Positions 17,578-28,338 of a stretch of 58,642 bases of DNA are shown one piece after another; the first letter of the stretch is position 1, and the number at the start of each line of letters is the position of its first letter. The notes beneath the pieces are model-generated. The model ran no database searches. It was not told the DNA's origin and saw only the letters and a program-made list of their open reading frames with translations. A program made the position numbers and the translations under genes. The stretch lies in contig CALYQJ010000011.1 of assembly GCA_945285405.1 (NCBI GenBank), positions 1 through 58,642 on the forward strand, in the 5' to 3' direction. Source of the stretch: an uncultured Lactobacillaceae bacterium (GTDB taxonomy: Bacteria; Bacillota; Bacilli; Lactobacillales; Lactobacillaceae).

Positions 17578-18453
17578 TCAGTCGCTAGAATGTGGCGCTC
17601 CGGAACCTTTACGAATTTCCATACTACTTAGACCATAATTATCAACCATTGCGCGATTAAGGGATCTTATCCCACTAAAGCCATTATTTATTGCAATTTC
17701 AGTTAGTGTAAGTGCCGTATGGCGTAATTCTTGGTATGCCTTTTGAGCTCGATAATTTCTGATATATTTACCTAATGTAATTCCCATATTTTTTTGGAAA
17801 ATTCGTTGTAAATATTGACGAGCCAAATGACACTCATCAGCAACATTTTGTAAAGAAAAAGGTTCTTGGTAATGATCTTGAATAAAAGCAAGAGCATGCC
17901 TCAAATGATCCGTAATAAATAAATTATGTGATAACTTGCTACTATTATCACGTAGTTTTAAAAAATGTTTCAATAAAATTTCTAAAACTTGATAACTCAA
18001 AATAGTTAATTCTAAATTTTTAAAAGCGCGATCACTATTTAATTTAATTTCTACAATTCGACTTAATAAAGCTTGTAAACGATGATAATAAACGATTTTT
18101 TCTCTTGATAATTTTGCTAAAGGTTTAAGTTCAATTAAATATTGATCCATTGCTGGAAACATTCGTAAAACTAAAGGATAAGGAAAAAGCAGTGTAAGCA
18201 TCAAATCATGATTTGTACTAACTACCCGATGCACACTATGAACAATTTGTGTATTAATGATTAAAATATCACCGGGATAAGTGTGATAATCAATGCCATT
18301 AATTACAAAATGATCAATTTGCCCTTGCATCGTAAAACTTAATTCTATACTTTGATGCCAATGAGGAGCCACCTTTGATTTATTTTTTTGACGATGAATT
18401 TCAATATATAAAGGCAAATCATTTATTTGAATTAGTTCATGTTTGCCGATCAC
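17578..18453 (-). CDS. AraC-family transcriptional regulator with cupin sensor
   Basis: 291 residues. The N-terminal cupin (about 10-100) has VAPHWHQSIELSF and YPGDILIIN; the C-terminal pair of helix-turn-helix motifs spans about 190-285 (NVADECHLARQYLQRIFQK and ALTLTEIAINNGFSGIRSLNR in shorter parts). AraC proteins of this type usually activate sugar or metabolite genes. The MFS transporter directly downstream is the likely target. Confidence 0.9.
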   Translation of the reverse strand: MIGKHELIQINDLPLYIEIHRQKNKSKVAPHWHQSIELSFTMQGQIDHFVINGIDYHTYPGDILIINTQIVHSVHRVVSTNHDLMLTLLFPYPLVLRMFPAMDQYLIELKPLAKLSREKIVYYHRLQALLSRIVEIKLNSDRAFKNLELTILSYQVLEILLKHFLKLRDNSSKLSHNLFITDHLRHALAFIQDHYQEPFSLQNVADECHLARQYLQRIFQKNMGITLGKYIRNYRAQKAYQELRHTALTLTEIAINNGFSGIRSLNRAMVDNYGLSSMEIRKGSGAPHSSD

Positions 18454-18474
18454 TATAAGCTCCTCCTACAATAA

Positions 18475-18509
18475 ATAATAGCTGGATTTTTAATATCCAG
18501 CTATTATTT
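18475..18509 (-). terminator. terminator after the esterase gene
   Basis: AATAATAGCTGGAT and ATCCAGCTATTATT form a perfect 14-base stem around a short loop. It separates the esterase gene from the AraC gene; T runs are interrupted, so efficiency is uncertain. Confidence 0.7.
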
Positions 18510-18522
18510 TATAATTAAAAAA

Positions 18523-19410
18523 TTAATTTATATACTTATGAAAAAAATTCAATTCATCTAAATTACATTGTTTAGCTAAATCATCTTTTTGATTAATGTG
18601 AAAATCATGCTTTCGTGGATGATTGGAATCACCATAACAATGAATTTCATGAAAAATTTTTTTAGCATGTAAATAACCCGAAAGCATGTATGCATTATCA
18701 CGTAAGAAATCATCGGTACAAGTCATCAAAAAAATGGGAGGTAAATCTTGAGTTAAAAATTGTTCTACATTTAATTGTTCATGTTTAGCTAAGCGAATTT
18801 CAGGTCGAAAATATGCCTCTGGGGCACCAGCAAAAGAATTAATTTCAGTTAAAAAATAAGCCCCACAGTTTAACGCAGCTGCTTTAATTGTTAAATTAGG
18901 TACCGCATAACCAAAATATTTGCGATATTGAGCGTTAGTGTATATTGCTAGAATTTGTTCCCCCATTTGACCACCAGCACTATCACCAACAATAAAAACA
19001 TTATTTAAATCAAATTGATATTTATTAGTTCTACTAATCCAATGAAAAACTTGATTAATATCATCTAATTCTTTAGGGTAAACTACGTCTGGGGCTAAGC
19101 GATAATTAGCATTAACTACCGCAAAACCAGCTTTAGCCAAAGCCATACAATAAAATTGATAGGTTTCTTTCGTACCATAAACCCATCCGCCACCATGAAT
19201 ATTAACAATTACTGGTAACTTACCTGTCGTTTTTCTACTTGGTAAGTACACATCAAGTAATTGATATTTAGAATCTTTTCCATATGGAATATCATCAAAA
19301 CGATCTACTTCAGGGATATGAGTTGGTAAACCGGCATCACGTTTATCATCTCCCTGTTTAAAATTATTACGCATATCTTTGACTAATTTTTGATAGTCTG
19401 GTTCTAGCAT
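18523..19410 (-). CDS. alpha/beta hydrolase, HSL-type carboxylesterase
   Basis: 295 residues. HGGGW (72-76) forms the oxyanion hole and S144 in VGDSAGGQ is the nucleophile. The acid is probably in CTDDFLRDNA and the histidine in DSNHPRKHDF. This is the hormone-sensitive-lipase-like esterase family, cytoplasmic, acting on short acyl esters. It is transcribed separately from the regulator gene downstream. Confidence 0.88.
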   Translation of the reverse strand: MLEPDYQKLVKDMRNNFKQGDDKRDAGLPTHIPEVDRFDDIPYGKDSKYQLLDVYLPSRKTTGKLPVIVNIHGGGWVYGTKETYQFYCMALAKAGFAVVNANYRLAPDVVYPKELDDINQVFHWISRTNKYQFDLNNVFIVGDSAGGQMGEQILAIYTNAQYRKYFGYAVPNLTIKAAALNCGAYFLTEINSFAGAPEAYFRPEIRLAKHEQLNVEQFLTQDLPPIFLMTCTDDFLRDNAYMLSGYLHAKKIFHEIHCYGDSNHPRKHDFHINQKDDLAKQCNLDELNFFHKYIN

Positions 19411-19510
19411 TTTTATCTCCTCTCATGAAATCGCTTTATTAAAAATAGATTTTACTTTACTAATTCAGAAAAAGAAATCCAAAAAAAAACTTTTGATTGG
19501 CGTAAAAGAA

Positions 19511-20500
19511 TTAATTATTAAGCGAATTTTTTATAAAATTATGATAAGTTACATCTTCATTTGTCGGCTCAATTTTAAAATTTGAAAAATTGGGATTGCT
19601 TTGATGTAGTTCCCCTTCGGCTACTTTAATTTGATGAGTAACTGTAGCATTACCAATAAGTTCCATCCAATAATGATGATCTTTTTGATGAACTCTAGTT
19701 TGAACAAAACCACCTGGGTTCATTACTGTAAGTAGCTTATCAAAAGCTGCTGCCTGCAGATTAGTTAAAGCGAAAACTAAACTAGCAGCAGACATTCCCG
19801 TTCCACATGCATTAGTAAATCCTACACCTCGTTCAAAAGTTCTTACAAAAAGACGATCAGAATTAATAATTTGCACCAAACTAACGTTAACTCCATCTGG
19901 AAAATACGGATTAGGTCGATTCAACTTGGTACCCAATTCTGCTAATAGATTACTTTTTAAAATTTCTGGAGTTACGATACTAATGAGATGGGGGTTTGGT
20001 ACTGCTACTGCCGTAAATTTTAAATTTGGCGCAAAAGCAGGAACTATTTGATCAATTAATTGATGACCGCCTAAATTAGTAAATGGTAAGTCATGATCTT
20101 CAAAACTAACTGGACTAATTTCCACACTTATCGCTTTAACACCGTTACCCCAATCAGGTTGACAACTTACCTGTAAATCAGCTTGAGGAGTTGCAACTTT
20201 AAATGTTTTTACTTGATATTTTTCTGCTAAATAGCGCCCCACAGTTCTTAAGCCATTACCGCACATTGCTGCAAAAGAACCATCTGCATTAATTACTTGC
20301 ATTCGTCCAATTACACCCTGATGATCAGAATCGTCAACCACTAATAAACCATCAGCTCCACTAAGCAGCCCCAATTTTGAATCTGTCAATTTCTGAGCTA
20401 AATTTATTAATTCTTTTTTGGTAAGGGGGTGCTGTAATTCTGTTTGATCCAGTAGAAAAAACTTATTTTGTGACCCATGAACTTTTTGAAGATTAACCAT
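19511..20500 (-). CDS. dapF: diaminopimelate epimerase
   Basis: 329 residues. The two acid/base cysteines are C80 in MCGNGLRTVGRYL and C232 in NACGTGMSAAS. It converts LL- to meso-diaminopimelate, the precursor of peptidoglycan crosslinks and of lysine. It is 12 bases downstream of lysC and co-transcribed with it, away from the riboswitch-controlled plus-strand operon. It is somewhat longer than the enterobacterial enzyme (about 275), with an extended C-terminus. Confidence 0.95.
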   Translation of the reverse strand: MVNLQKVHGSQNKFFLLDQTELQHPLTKKELINLAQKLTDSKLGLLSGADGLLVVDDSDHQGVIGRMQVINADGSFAAMCGNGLRTVGRYLAEKYQVKTFKVATPQADLQVSCQPDWGNGVKAISVEISPVSFEDHDLPFTNLGGHQLIDQIVPAFAPNLKFTAVAVPNPHLISIVTPEILKSNLLAELGTKLNRPNPYFPDGVNVSLVQIINSDRLFVRTFERGVGFTNACGTGMSAASLVFALTNLQAAAFDKLLTVMNPGGFVQTRVHQKDHHYWMELIGNATVTHQIKVAEGELHQSNPNFSNFKIEPTNEDVTYHNFIKNSLNN

Positions 20501-20512
20501 TTCATTCTCCTT

Positions 20513-21862
20513 TTAAAAAAATTGTTGATAAATTTGGGTAACCGCTGCAGCAACATCAGCTTTTTTTGTACCTAGCATAATTGAAATTCGAGAAGCACCT
20601 TGATTAATCATATGAATTGCCACGTGCTGCTTTGCTAAGGGAGCTGTAATTTTTTTCATTACCCCAATTTTATTACGCATTCCTTCACCGACAACCATTA
20701 TAATTGCATAATCATCGATCCATTCCAGGTTATCCGGTTGTAATTCTTTTTGGATTTCAGCGCACATTTTTTGCTGAATTTTTTTAGTAAATTGGCGCTT
20801 ATCAAAAATTACGGTTAAATCATCTATTCCTGAAGGCATATGTTCATATGAAATATTAAATTTATAAAATATTTGAAGTAATTTAAGGGTAAAACCTACT
20901 TCTTTGTTTAGTAAATAACGATGTAAATATAGAGCTGCAAAATGGTTAGAACTAGCAACCCCGGTAATGATATTTTGTGGGTGAAAATTGTTTTCTGGGA
21001 CAATCATGGTACCAGGAAGGTCAGGGTGATTGGTATTTTTAACATTTATTGGTACCTGTCCTTGAATTGCTGGAATTAAAGCTTCATCGTGAAAAACCGA
21101 AAATCCTGCATAGGATAACTCTCGTAATTCACGATATGTCATAACTTTTATCGCCTTGGGATTAGAAACAATTCGCGGATCAGCAGCATAAATAGCATTA
21201 ACATCAGTAAAATTTTCATACAAATCTGCTTGAACTCCACGAGCCCAAATAGCTCCAGTTATATCAGAACCCCCACGAGAAAAAGTAGCAATATTTCCTG
21301 ATTCAGTAACTCCATAAAATCCAGGAACAATAAGTAATTTTTTAGTTTGACACCACTGATGCAAATTATCATAAGTTTTATCTAATATACTTGCATCATC
21401 AGCATTATCACTTACTAAAAATCCCGAATCTTCCGGAGCTAAAAAGCGAGCCGGCAAGTTTTGCTCTTGTAAAATAATCGTTAATAATTGCGCATTAATT
21501 TTTTCACCGTGGGCTTTAAAAGCCGCCATTAAAAATTCTTGATTGGGATAAGTTGTTTTAGTTAATTTAAATAATTCTTGTTTCAAAGGTTCTATTAAGG
21601 TTGGCGATATCTGAAAAAAGTCAGCAATTTGTTGATATCTTTCCCAAATTTGTTGTCTAATCGTTGAAGTGTCTTGACGATTTAAAGTATTTTTAGCATA
21701 TTCAATCAACAAATCTGTAACTTTAAGATCTTGACTGAATCGTTTCCCTGGCGCAGAAGTAACAATAACTTTACGCATTTTATCAGCATTAATAATTTCA
21801 ATAACTTTCTGAAATTGTTCACCATCAGCTAACGAGCTACCCCCAAATTTAACAACTTTCAT
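20513..21862 (-). CDS. lysC: aspartate kinase
   Basis: 449 residues. VVKFGGSSLADG at the N-terminus is the kinase nucleotide-binding motif; FSRGGSDITGAIWA and the C-terminal pair of ACT domains (about 300-449) complete a monofunctional aspartokinase. It starts the aspartate pathway by phosphorylating aspartate. It is divergent from the lysine riboswitch and lysA, and no riboswitch-like structure was seen in its own 5' region. Confidence 0.95.
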   Translation of the reverse strand: MKVVKFGGSSLADGEQFQKVIEIINADKMRKVIVTSAPGKRFSQDLKVTDLLIEYAKNTLNRQDTSTIRQQIWERYQQIADFFQISPTLIEPLKQELFKLTKTTYPNQEFLMAAFKAHGEKINAQLLTIILQEQNLPARFLAPEDSGFLVSDNADDASILDKTYDNLHQWCQTKKLLIVPGFYGVTESGNIATFSRGGSDITGAIWARGVQADLYENFTDVNAIYAADPRIVSNPKAIKVMTYRELRELSYAGFSVFHDEALIPAIQGQVPINVKNTNHPDLPGTMIVPENNFHPQNIITGVASSNHFAALYLHRYLLNKEVGFTLKLLQIFYKFNISYEHMPSGIDDLTVIFDKRQFTKKIQQKMCAEIQKELQPDNLEWIDDYAIIMVVGEGMRNKIGVMKKITAPLAKQHVAIHMINQGASRISIMLGTKKADVAAAVTQIYQQFF

Positions 21863-21964
21863 TTATCCACACCTACTCCAATTAATTATTTAATTTTTAT
21901 AGTAACGCATTTTAACATAATGGTGAGATTGTTTTAAAAAGACTCGTTAATTTTAGAAAAACAG

Positions 21965-21993
21965 TTGACAGTGCTATTAATAAATAATAATAT
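21965..21993 (+). promoter_or_regulatory. promoter of the lysine operon leader
   Basis: TTGACA (21965-21970), exactly 17 bases, then TAATAT (21988-21993): a near-consensus sigma-A promoter. The expected transcription start falls just before the lysine riboswitch. Confidence 0.85.
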
Positions 21994-22002
21994 TTTTATA
22001 AA

Positions 22003-22246
22003 ACGAAGAGGTCGCAATCAACAAAAGTAACTAGTCGAGTTTCTGCAAAAGCAAAAAAGCTAGCGAAAGGGGCGATTGCCGAAGGGTTAATTGTTGCAGC
22101 AATTAGCTACCTGGGACGTAATCTAATAAATTACGGACTGTCGCAAATTATAATTTGCGGAGCGCTATCGCCAAAACAGAACCAGAGAATATTTTTTTGA
22201 AGGACTCTTTTGTCTGCTACGCGCACACAAAGGTGTCCTTTTTTAT
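22003..22246 (+). ncRNA. lysine riboswitch (L box) with terminator
   Basis: The leader carries the conserved L-box pieces in order: GAAGAGGTCGC at 22004, GTAACT near 22026, GCGAAAGGGGCGATTGCCGAA around 22063 (split: GCGAAAGGGGCG and ATTGCCGAAG), CTACCTGGG near 22108, and the closing GGACTGTCGC near 22135. A terminator hairpin with T6 follows (22200-22246, AAGGAC...GTCCTTTTTT). High lysine is expected to favour termination and silence lysA and the DAP genes downstream. Confidence 0.93.
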
Positions 22247-22273
22247 TTATAAAAATGGAGATTATTAATAGCA

Positions 22274-23572
22274 ATGAATGATTACTATCGCACTAATATC
22301 AAAGGTCACTTAACTATTGGAGGGATTGATGCCCTAGATTTAGCCAAAAACTTCGGCACACCCTTAATGGTATATGACGTTGCACAAATTAGAAAACAAT
22401 TTCAAAGCTTCCAGCAAGCCTTTAACCAACAGAAGGTAGCTTATGCTATCAGTTATGCTAGCAAAGCTTTCACTGCTATCGCAATCTACCAAGTAATTAA
22501 TCAGCTAGGTGGCAAGATTGATGTAGTCTCTGGTGGTGAACTTTATACAGCACTAAAAGCTGGCTTTCCATCAGCTAAAATAAGTTTTCACGGAAATAAT
22601 AAAACTAAAGCTGAACTATTGTTAGCGGTCCAAAAGCATGTTGGCGTTATTATTTTAGATAATTTTTATGAAATTGCGTTACTTTCCCAAGTTTTAAATG
22701 AAACTCAAAGTAAAACTTTAGTAATGCTTAGAGTAACACCAGGAGTAACTGCTCATACTCATGAATATGATCAAACTGGTCAAGAAGATAGTAAATTTGG
22801 TTTTGATGTTAATTCCGGTCAAGCAGAAAAAGCATTTTTACAAGTACAAGCTAATAAAAAAATGAAATTAATTGGAATTCATTCTCATATCGGTTCCCAG
22901 ATTTTAGAAACAGCTGGCTTCAAATTAGAAATTCAAAAATTAATGGAATTACTAAACCAATGGGCCCAAAAATACAGTTATCAACCTCAGGTATTAAATT
23001 TAGGTGGTGGTTTTGGTATTCGCTATACCGTAAAAGATCAAGTTTTAGCCGCAAAAACTTTTGTTGACGAAATTGTAGAAACGGTCCGTGATTATGCTTA
23101 TAAGTTCCACTTAGAAATGCCTGAAATATGGATTGAACCAGGACGCTCAATCGTCGGTAATGCTGGATATAGTTTATATACTGTCGGGTCAGAAAAAAAG
23201 GTGCCTGGTTTATTACCTTACCTTGCTGTCGATGGTGGTATGGGTGACAATATTCGACCTGCTCTTTATCAAGCAGATTATGAAGCTTTACTAGCTCGTT
23301 GTCCCAAAGAAAAGCCCACAGAAACTGTTCGTTTAGTGGGGCGTTATTGCGAATCAGGTGATATTTTAATTAAAAAACTACCTTTACCACCGGCCAAACC
23401 GGGGGACATCATCGCAATGCTTGCTACTGGAGCTTATGGTTATAGTATGGCTTCTAATTATAACCGAGTACCACGTCCGGCAGTAATTTTTGTCGAAAAT
23501 GGGAAAGCTCAAGAAGTCATCAAGCGAGAAACTTATGCTGATTTAATTAGTCATGATTGTTTTTATCAATGA
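22274..23572 (+). CDS. lysA: diaminopimelate decarboxylase
   Basis: 432 residues, alanine-racemase-like PLP barrel. The PLP lysine is K64 in AISYASKAFTA; HSHIGSQI, LGGGFGI and EPGRSIVG bind the phosphate; CESGDIL supplies the catalytic cysteine from the neighbouring subunit. It converts meso-DAP to lysine. First gene behind the riboswitch, start preceded by a weakly spaced GGAG. Confidence 0.96.
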   Translation: MNDYYRTNIKGHLTIGGIDALDLAKNFGTPLMVYDVAQIRKQFQSFQQAFNQQKVAYAISYASKAFTAIAIYQVINQLGGKIDVVSGGELYTALKAGFPSAKISFHGNNKTKAELLLAVQKHVGVIILDNFYEIALLSQVLNETQSKTLVMLRVTPGVTAHTHEYDQTGQEDSKFGFDVNSGQAEKAFLQVQANKKMKLIGIHSHIGSQILETAGFKLEIQKLMELLNQWAQKYSYQPQVLNLGGGFGIRYTVKDQVLAAKTFVDEIVETVRDYAYKFHLEMPEIWIEPGRSIVGNAGYSLYTVGSEKKVPGLLPYLAVDGGMGDNIRPALYQADYEALLARCPKEKPTETVRLVGRYCESGDILIKKLPLPPAKPGDIIAMLATGAYGYSMASNYNRVPRPAVIFVENGKAQEVIKRETYADLISHDCFYQ

Positions 23573-23586
23573 AATGAGGTTACCAA

Positions 23587-24297
23587 ATGAAAAAAATGAC
23601 TGCAAAAGAGATTATTGATTTTATTGCTAATTCCCCCAAAAAAACACCAGTAAAAATTTATCTTAATGGAGAACTAAAGGACCTTATTTGGCCTAAAGGA
23701 AGTAAAGCCTTTGTTGAGGATCATAGTGGTGTGGTCTTTGGTGACTGGGAAGATTTAGGCCCCTTTTTAAAATCTCATGCAAATAAAATATTCGATTATC
23801 AAATTGAGAATTGGAGTCGCAATTCTGCTGTTCCTTTACTTAATTTAAAAAATATATCGGCAAGAATTGAACCAGGAGCAATTATTCGTGATCAAGTAAA
23901 TATCGGCAAAAATGCTGTCATTATGATGGGGGCAGTAATTAATATCGGAGCCGAAATTGGTGCTGGCGCTATGATCGATATGAATGCGGTCCTAGGGGGG
24001 CGTGCCATTGTTGGAGCTAATAGTCATATTGGTGCTGGTGCTGTAATTGCCGGCGTAGTTGAGCCAGCTTCTGCTAAACCAGTAAGAATCGGTCAAAATG
24101 TTTTAGTTGGAGCTAATGCAGTAGTGCTTGAAGGCGTCCAAATTGGTGATCAAGCTGTAATTGCCGCTGGTGCCGTTGTCACTAAAGATGTTCCTGCTAA
24201 TTGTGTCGTTGCTGGAGTCCCTGCCAAAGTCATTAAAAAACGTGACCAAAAAACTACTACTAAGACCAAAATTGAAAAAGATTTAAGAAAGTTGTGA
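23587..24297 (+). CDS. dapH: tetrahydrodipicolinate N-acetyltransferase
   Basis: 236 residues. The N-terminal helical domain (1-85) is followed by a left-handed beta-helix of hexapeptide repeats (about 90-215), with [20 protein letters not shown] at the end. This is the DapH family, which acetylates tetrahydrodipicolinate using acetyl-CoA, so the pathway uses acetylated rather than succinylated intermediates. It lies 14 bases after lysA. Confidence 0.95.
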   Translation: MKKMTAKEIIDFIANSPKKTPVKIYLNGELKDLIWPKGSKAFVEDHSGVVFGDWEDLGPFLKSHANKIFDYQIENWSRNSAVPLLNLKNISARIEPGAIIRDQVNIGKNAVIMMGAVINIGAEIGAGAMIDMNAVLGGRAIVGANSHIGAGAVIAGVVEPASAKPVRIGQNVLVGANAVVLEGVQIGDQAVIAAGAVVTKDVPANCVVAGVPAKVIKKRDQKTTTKTKIEKDLRKL

Positions 24298-25442
24298 ATC
24301 CCATGTTAACATCAAGTCAATTAATTAAAATTCGAAGAGACTTGCATCAAATCCCCGAAGAAGCTTTAGAAGAAAAAGAAACGCAACAATACTTGTTAAA
24401 AATAGTAAAAAAATTTAATCAACAATATCTTCAAATTCGAACTCTTCCAAATTTACCTACAGCCCTTTTAGTGCGAGTTCAAGGTAGCAAACCCCAAAAA
24501 ACTACTGGCTATCGTGCTGATATTGATGGCTTACCAGTAAATGAAGATACAGGATTATCTTTTTCTTCTAAACATAAAGGTAGAATGCACGCTTGCGGCC
24601 ATGATATTCATATGACCGTAGCTTTAGGAATTTTAAGCTATTTTAGTGAAATTCAACCTAAAGATAATTTAATATTCTTTTTCCAACCGGCTGAAGAGAG
24701 TAAAAATGGCGGTAAATTGGCATACGAACAAGGCGTTTTTACCGGTCAATGGCGTCCTGATGAATTCTTCGCTTTGCATGTAACTCCCGATTTACCTGCT
24801 GGAACTATTGGTTGTCGCAAAGGAACATTGTTTGCGGGAGCAGCTGAAGTAAATATTGATATTTCTGGTCAAGGAGGACATGCCGCTTATCCTCAAAAAG
24901 CTAGAGATACAATAGTTGTTGCTGCTTCCTTAATTGAACAAATTCAAACTATTATTTCGCGCAGCATTGATCCAATTTCTGGCGGCGTGATCACAATTGG
25001 TAAATTTGAAGCGGGAACCGTTAGAAATGTTATTGCCGGTCATGCTCACCTAGAAGGAACCATCAGAGGTTTAACTCAAACGATGATTGAACGAATTGAA
25101 CAGCGGTTGCGCGAAGTAACAGCAGGAATCGCTAAAAGTTACCAGGTAAAAGTTAACATTGATATTAATCAAGGTGGCTATTGGCCTGTTGAAAATGACC
25201 CTAAAATTACAACCGAATTTATTAACTATATGAAAAACCATCCTCAAATTAAATATCAAGAAACCCAACCCGCCATGACCGGAGAAGATTTTGGCTACTT
25301 ATTAGCCAAAATTCCAGGAACTATGTTTTGGTTAGGCGTTGAAGATGATTCTCAACTTCATTCTGCAACTTTCAGCCCTAAAGAAAGTTCTATTGATTCA
25401 GCAATCCAGGCAATAACCGGATTTCTTTTAAACCATATGTAA
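24294..25442 (+). CDS. dapL: N-acetyldiaminopimelate deacetylase
   Basis: 382 residues, M20 metallopeptidase family. [12 protein letters not shown] and [10 protein letters not shown] carry metal ligands and the general base; the dimerisation domain is inserted in the middle. It removes acetate from N-acetyl-LL-DAP. The GTG at 24294 overlaps the dapH stop by four bases; an ATG at 24303 is an equally possible start. Confidence 0.93.
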   Translation: MNPMLTSSQLIKIRRDLHQIPEEALEEKETQQYLLKIVKKFNQQYLQIRTLPNLPTALLVRVQGSKPQKTTGYRADIDGLPVNEDTGLSFSSKHKGRMHACGHDIHMTVALGILSYFSEIQPKDNLIFFFQPAEESKNGGKLAYEQGVFTGQWRPDEFFALHVTPDLPAGTIGCRKGTLFAGAAEVNIDISGQGGHAAYPQKARDTIVVAASLIEQIQTIISRSIDPISGGVITIGKFEAGTVRNVIAGHAHLEGTIRGLTQTMIERIEQRLREVTAGIAKSYQVKVNIDINQGGYWPVENDPKITTEFINYMKNHPQIKYQETQPAMTGEDFGYLLAKIPGTMFWLGVEDDSQLHSATFSPKESSIDSAIQAITGFLLNHM

Positions 25443-25457
25443 AAGGAGGAGAATAAC

Positions 25458-26381
25458 ATGACAGATTTTACTAAAGCTGATTTAATTACCGCTATAATTA
25501 CCCCATTTAATAAGCAAGGAACCATCGATTATTCCGGATTAGAAAAATTAACGGAACATTTAATTAGCACTGGTAGCCGCGGCTTCGTTATTGGTGGCAC
25601 CACTGGTGAAACACCAACAATGACTCATGATGAAAAAATTAAACTATATACCAGATTTGCTCAAATCATTAATGGACGAGTACCAGTAATTGCCGGTACA
25701 GGAAGTAATAACACCGCTCAAACTGCCGAATTTACTCAAGAAGTTGGTAAAATTCCTGGAATTGATCTAGCTTTGGTTGTTACTCCATACTATAACAAGC
25801 CCAACCAAAGAGGCATCAAATCCCACTTTGCTGCAGTAGCTGAAAAGTCCAAAATTCCTTTGATGATTTACAACATTCCTGGACGTACCGGCGTTAAAAT
25901 CAGCAAAGAAACCATAGTGGAACTATCTCATAATCCTAAAATTGCCGGGGTCAAACAATGTGCCGATTTAGAAGATTTGGAATATTTAGTTGACCATGTT
26001 GATAATGACTTTTTAATTTATACTGGCGAAGATTTACAAGCATTAACGGCAAAAATTCTTGGAGCTAACGGTGTTATTTCTGTAGCGTCCCATATCTATG
26101 GTCAAGCGATGCGAAAAATGTATGACGACTTAGCAACGGGTAAGATTACAGCATCAGGAAAATTACAACGACAATTAATGCCCAAAATGAAAGCCTTATT
26201 TATGTATCCTTCACCCTCACCAGTTAAGGCTGTTTTAAATGCTCAAGGTCTACCAGCGGGTGGTTGTCGTTTACCAATTATGACATTAAATGAAACTGAA
26301 AAGCGGCAATTAGCTTTAAGTTTAGGCTTAAGTGAAACGGCATTATTGCAACAATTACCACTAGAACTAGGAGTAAATTAA
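25458..26381 (+). CDS. dapA: 4-hydroxy-tetrahydrodipicolinate synthase
   Basis: 307 residues, class I aldolase barrel. K166 (AGVKQCAD) forms the Schiff base with pyruvate; Y138 ([10 protein letters not shown]) and the GGTTGE motif at 47-52 complete the active site. It condenses aspartate semialdehyde with pyruvate. A strong AAAGGAGGAG site precedes the ATG, and its last base is shared with the dapB start codon. Confidence 0.96.
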   Translation: MTDFTKADLITAIITPFNKQGTIDYSGLEKLTEHLISTGSRGFVIGGTTGETPTMTHDEKIKLYTRFAQIINGRVPVIAGTGSNNTAQTAEFTQEVGKIPGIDLALVVTPYYNKPNQRGIKSHFAAVAEKSKIPLMIYNIPGRTGVKISKETIVELSHNPKIAGVKQCADLEDLEYLVDHVDNDFLIYTGEDLQALTAKILGANGVISVASHIYGQAMRKMYDDLATGKITASGKLQRQLMPKMKALFMYPSPSPVKAVLNAQGLPAGGCRLPIMTLNETEKRQLALSLGLSETALLQQLPLELGVN

Positions 26382-27139
26382 TGAAGAAAATTTTTATTGC
26401 GGGAGCTACTGGCTCAATGGGCAAACAAGTTGTCAAGTTAGTAGCTAAACAAGACGATTGTCAATTAGTAGGAGTCATGTCTCCCAGTGCTAAAGATAGC
26501 AATGACTTTGATTCTAAAGTAGCTCGATTTACCAACTTAAAAGATATAGACCTTGATGCTGATATTTGGATCGATTTTACTGTTCCACAAACTGTTTTTG
26601 AAAATACAAAATTTGCCTTAAAACATCAGATGCGACCAATTATTGGAACTAGCGGTCTAAACGCTGAACAAACTCAGCAACTACAACTAATTGCTCAAGA
26701 AAATAAAATTGGCGGCATTATTGCTCCTAACTTTGGTTTATCAGCTGTACTATTAATGAAATTTGCTCAAGAAGCAGCGAAATACTTTCCCCAGGCAGAA
26801 GTTATTGAAATGCATCATGCCGATAAATTAGATGCCCCATCCGCAACCGCAATTACTACAGCACAACTCATTGCTGCAAGTCGCAAAAAGCCAATTAAGC
26901 CTTTAACTAATCAACAATCAACTGCCCGGGGTGCTAATTATGATGGAATTCCAGTACATTCAGTGCGCTTACCAGGTTATGTTGCTCATGAACAAGTATT
27001 ATTTGGAGGCCCTGGTGAAGCTTTAACTATCCGCCAAGATTCATTTGATCGTTCATCTTTTATGCAAGGTGTAAAAGTGGCTCTTGATCAAGTCATGAAC
27101 TTAGATAAATTAATTTTTGGTCTCGAAAAAATATTATAG
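26381..27139 (+). CDS. dapB: 4-hydroxy-tetrahydrodipicolinate reductase
   Basis: 252 residues. GATGSMGKQV binds NAD(P)H at the N-terminus; EMHHADKLDAPSATA holds the catalytic histidine and lysine of the family. It reduces the dapA product. Overlaps dapA by one base, so translation is coupled. Confidence 0.96.
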   Translation: MKKIFIAGATGSMGKQVVKLVAKQDDCQLVGVMSPSAKDSNDFDSKVARFTNLKDIDLDADIWIDFTVPQTVFENTKFALKHQMRPIIGTSGLNAEQTQQLQLIAQENKIGGIIAPNFGLSAVLLMKFAQEAAKYFPQAEVIEMHHADKLDAPSATAITTAQLIAASRKKPIKPLTNQQSTARGANYDGIPVHSVRLPGYVAHEQVLFGGPGEALTIRQDSFDRSSFMQGVKVALDQVMNLDKLIFGLEKIL

Positions 27140-27147
27140 GAGGAAAT

Positions 27148-28338
27148 ATGCCACATTTAGCATCAAATTTAAATAGTGCCACTCAAGTGCCAATAGCTAC
27201 AATTCCCGCTTCAGGAATCCGGGCATTTGCTGAAAAAATTGATGAAATCCCAGATCTGATTAAATTAACACTGGGTGAACCTGACTTAAATACTCCAGAT
27301 CATGTTAAACGAGCTGCAGTACAAAGTATTCAGAATAATGAATCACATTATTCTGCCCAAAAAGGTACTCCGAAATTACGTCAAGCAATTAGTGATTATT
27401 TAAAACGGAAGCAAAACTTAAACTATCTTCCCGACCGAGAAATTATCGCTACTGTAGGAGCTACTGAAGCTATAACGGCAACGATGTTATCTTTATTTCA
27501 ACCAGGGGATCAAATCATCGTCCCCACGCCGTCTTATGCTTTATACTTTCCATTAATTAAATTTACAAAAGCTGAATTGATCACAATCAATACTGCTAAA
27601 TCTAATTTTATTTTAACTCCTTTAGCTTTAAGCAAAACCCTTGCCAAATATCCTCATGCAAAAGCAATCATTCTCAACTACCCAACCAATCCAACCGGAC
27701 GGGAATATACTAGTGAAGTTTTAGCACAATTAGCAACTATAATTAAAAAGCATCAAATTTATATCATTTCCGACGAAATTTATAGTGAGTTAACTTATGA
27801 CTGTTCTCATGTGTCCATTGCGCAATATTTGCCAGAACAAACTCTCATCATTAATGGCGTATCTAAATCTCATGCTATGACCGGTTATCGGATTGGCTAT
27901 ATTGCAGGACCAGAAGAATTGATTTCTCTAATTGCCAAAATGCATGCCTTCATGGTTACGGCGCCTTCTAATCCTGCTCAGGCTGCTGCAACAGAAGCCT
28001 TAATTAACGGTGATCAAGATCCAGCCCAAGCGCGCCAAGTTTACCAAAAACGACGTAATTACATCGTCAAGTCTTTAAATGCAATGGGATTAAAAACAAT
28101 AACTAGTGAAGGTGCCTTTTATGTTTTCACCAAAATTCCTGACGAATATGGCAAGAATGATGAAGCTTTTGCTCTAGATTTAGCTCGCAAAGCAAAAGTT
28201 GGTGGTACACCTGGTAATGCTTTTGGTGATGGCGGTGAAGGATACATTCGTTTCTCGTATGCCGCTAGTGAAGCAGATTTACATACTGCAATGGCGCGGA
28301 TCAAGAATTTTTTATTAACAAAGGATGAGAAAAAATGA
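27148..28338 (+). CDS. patA: aminotransferase, probable N-acetyl-LL-DAP aminotransferase
   Basis: 396 residues, class I aminotransferase. NYPTNPTGREY, SDEIYSELTY and the PLP lysine in INGVSKSHAMTGYRIGY are clear. Its place between dapB and asd, with dapH and dapL upstream, supplies the one missing step: transamination of N-acetyl-2-amino-6-oxopimelate, as done by PatA/DapX in Bacillus. Assignment of substrate rests on context. Confidence 0.9.
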   Translation: MPHLASNLNSATQVPIATIPASGIRAFAEKIDEIPDLIKLTLGEPDLNTPDHVKRAAVQSIQNNESHYSAQKGTPKLRQAISDYLKRKQNLNYLPDREIIATVGATEAITATMLSLFQPGDQIIVPTPSYALYFPLIKFTKAELITINTAKSNFILTPLALSKTLAKYPHAKAIILNYPTNPTGREYTSEVLAQLATIIKKHQIYIISDEIYSELTYDCSHVSIAQYLPEQTLIINGVSKSHAMTGYRIGYIAGPEELISLIAKMHAFMVTAPSNPAQAAATEALINGDQDPAQARQVYQKRRNYIVKSLNAMGLKTITSEGAFYVFTKIPDEYGKNDEAFALDLARKAKVGGTPGNAFGDGGEGYIRFSYAASEADLHTAMARIKNFLLTKDEKK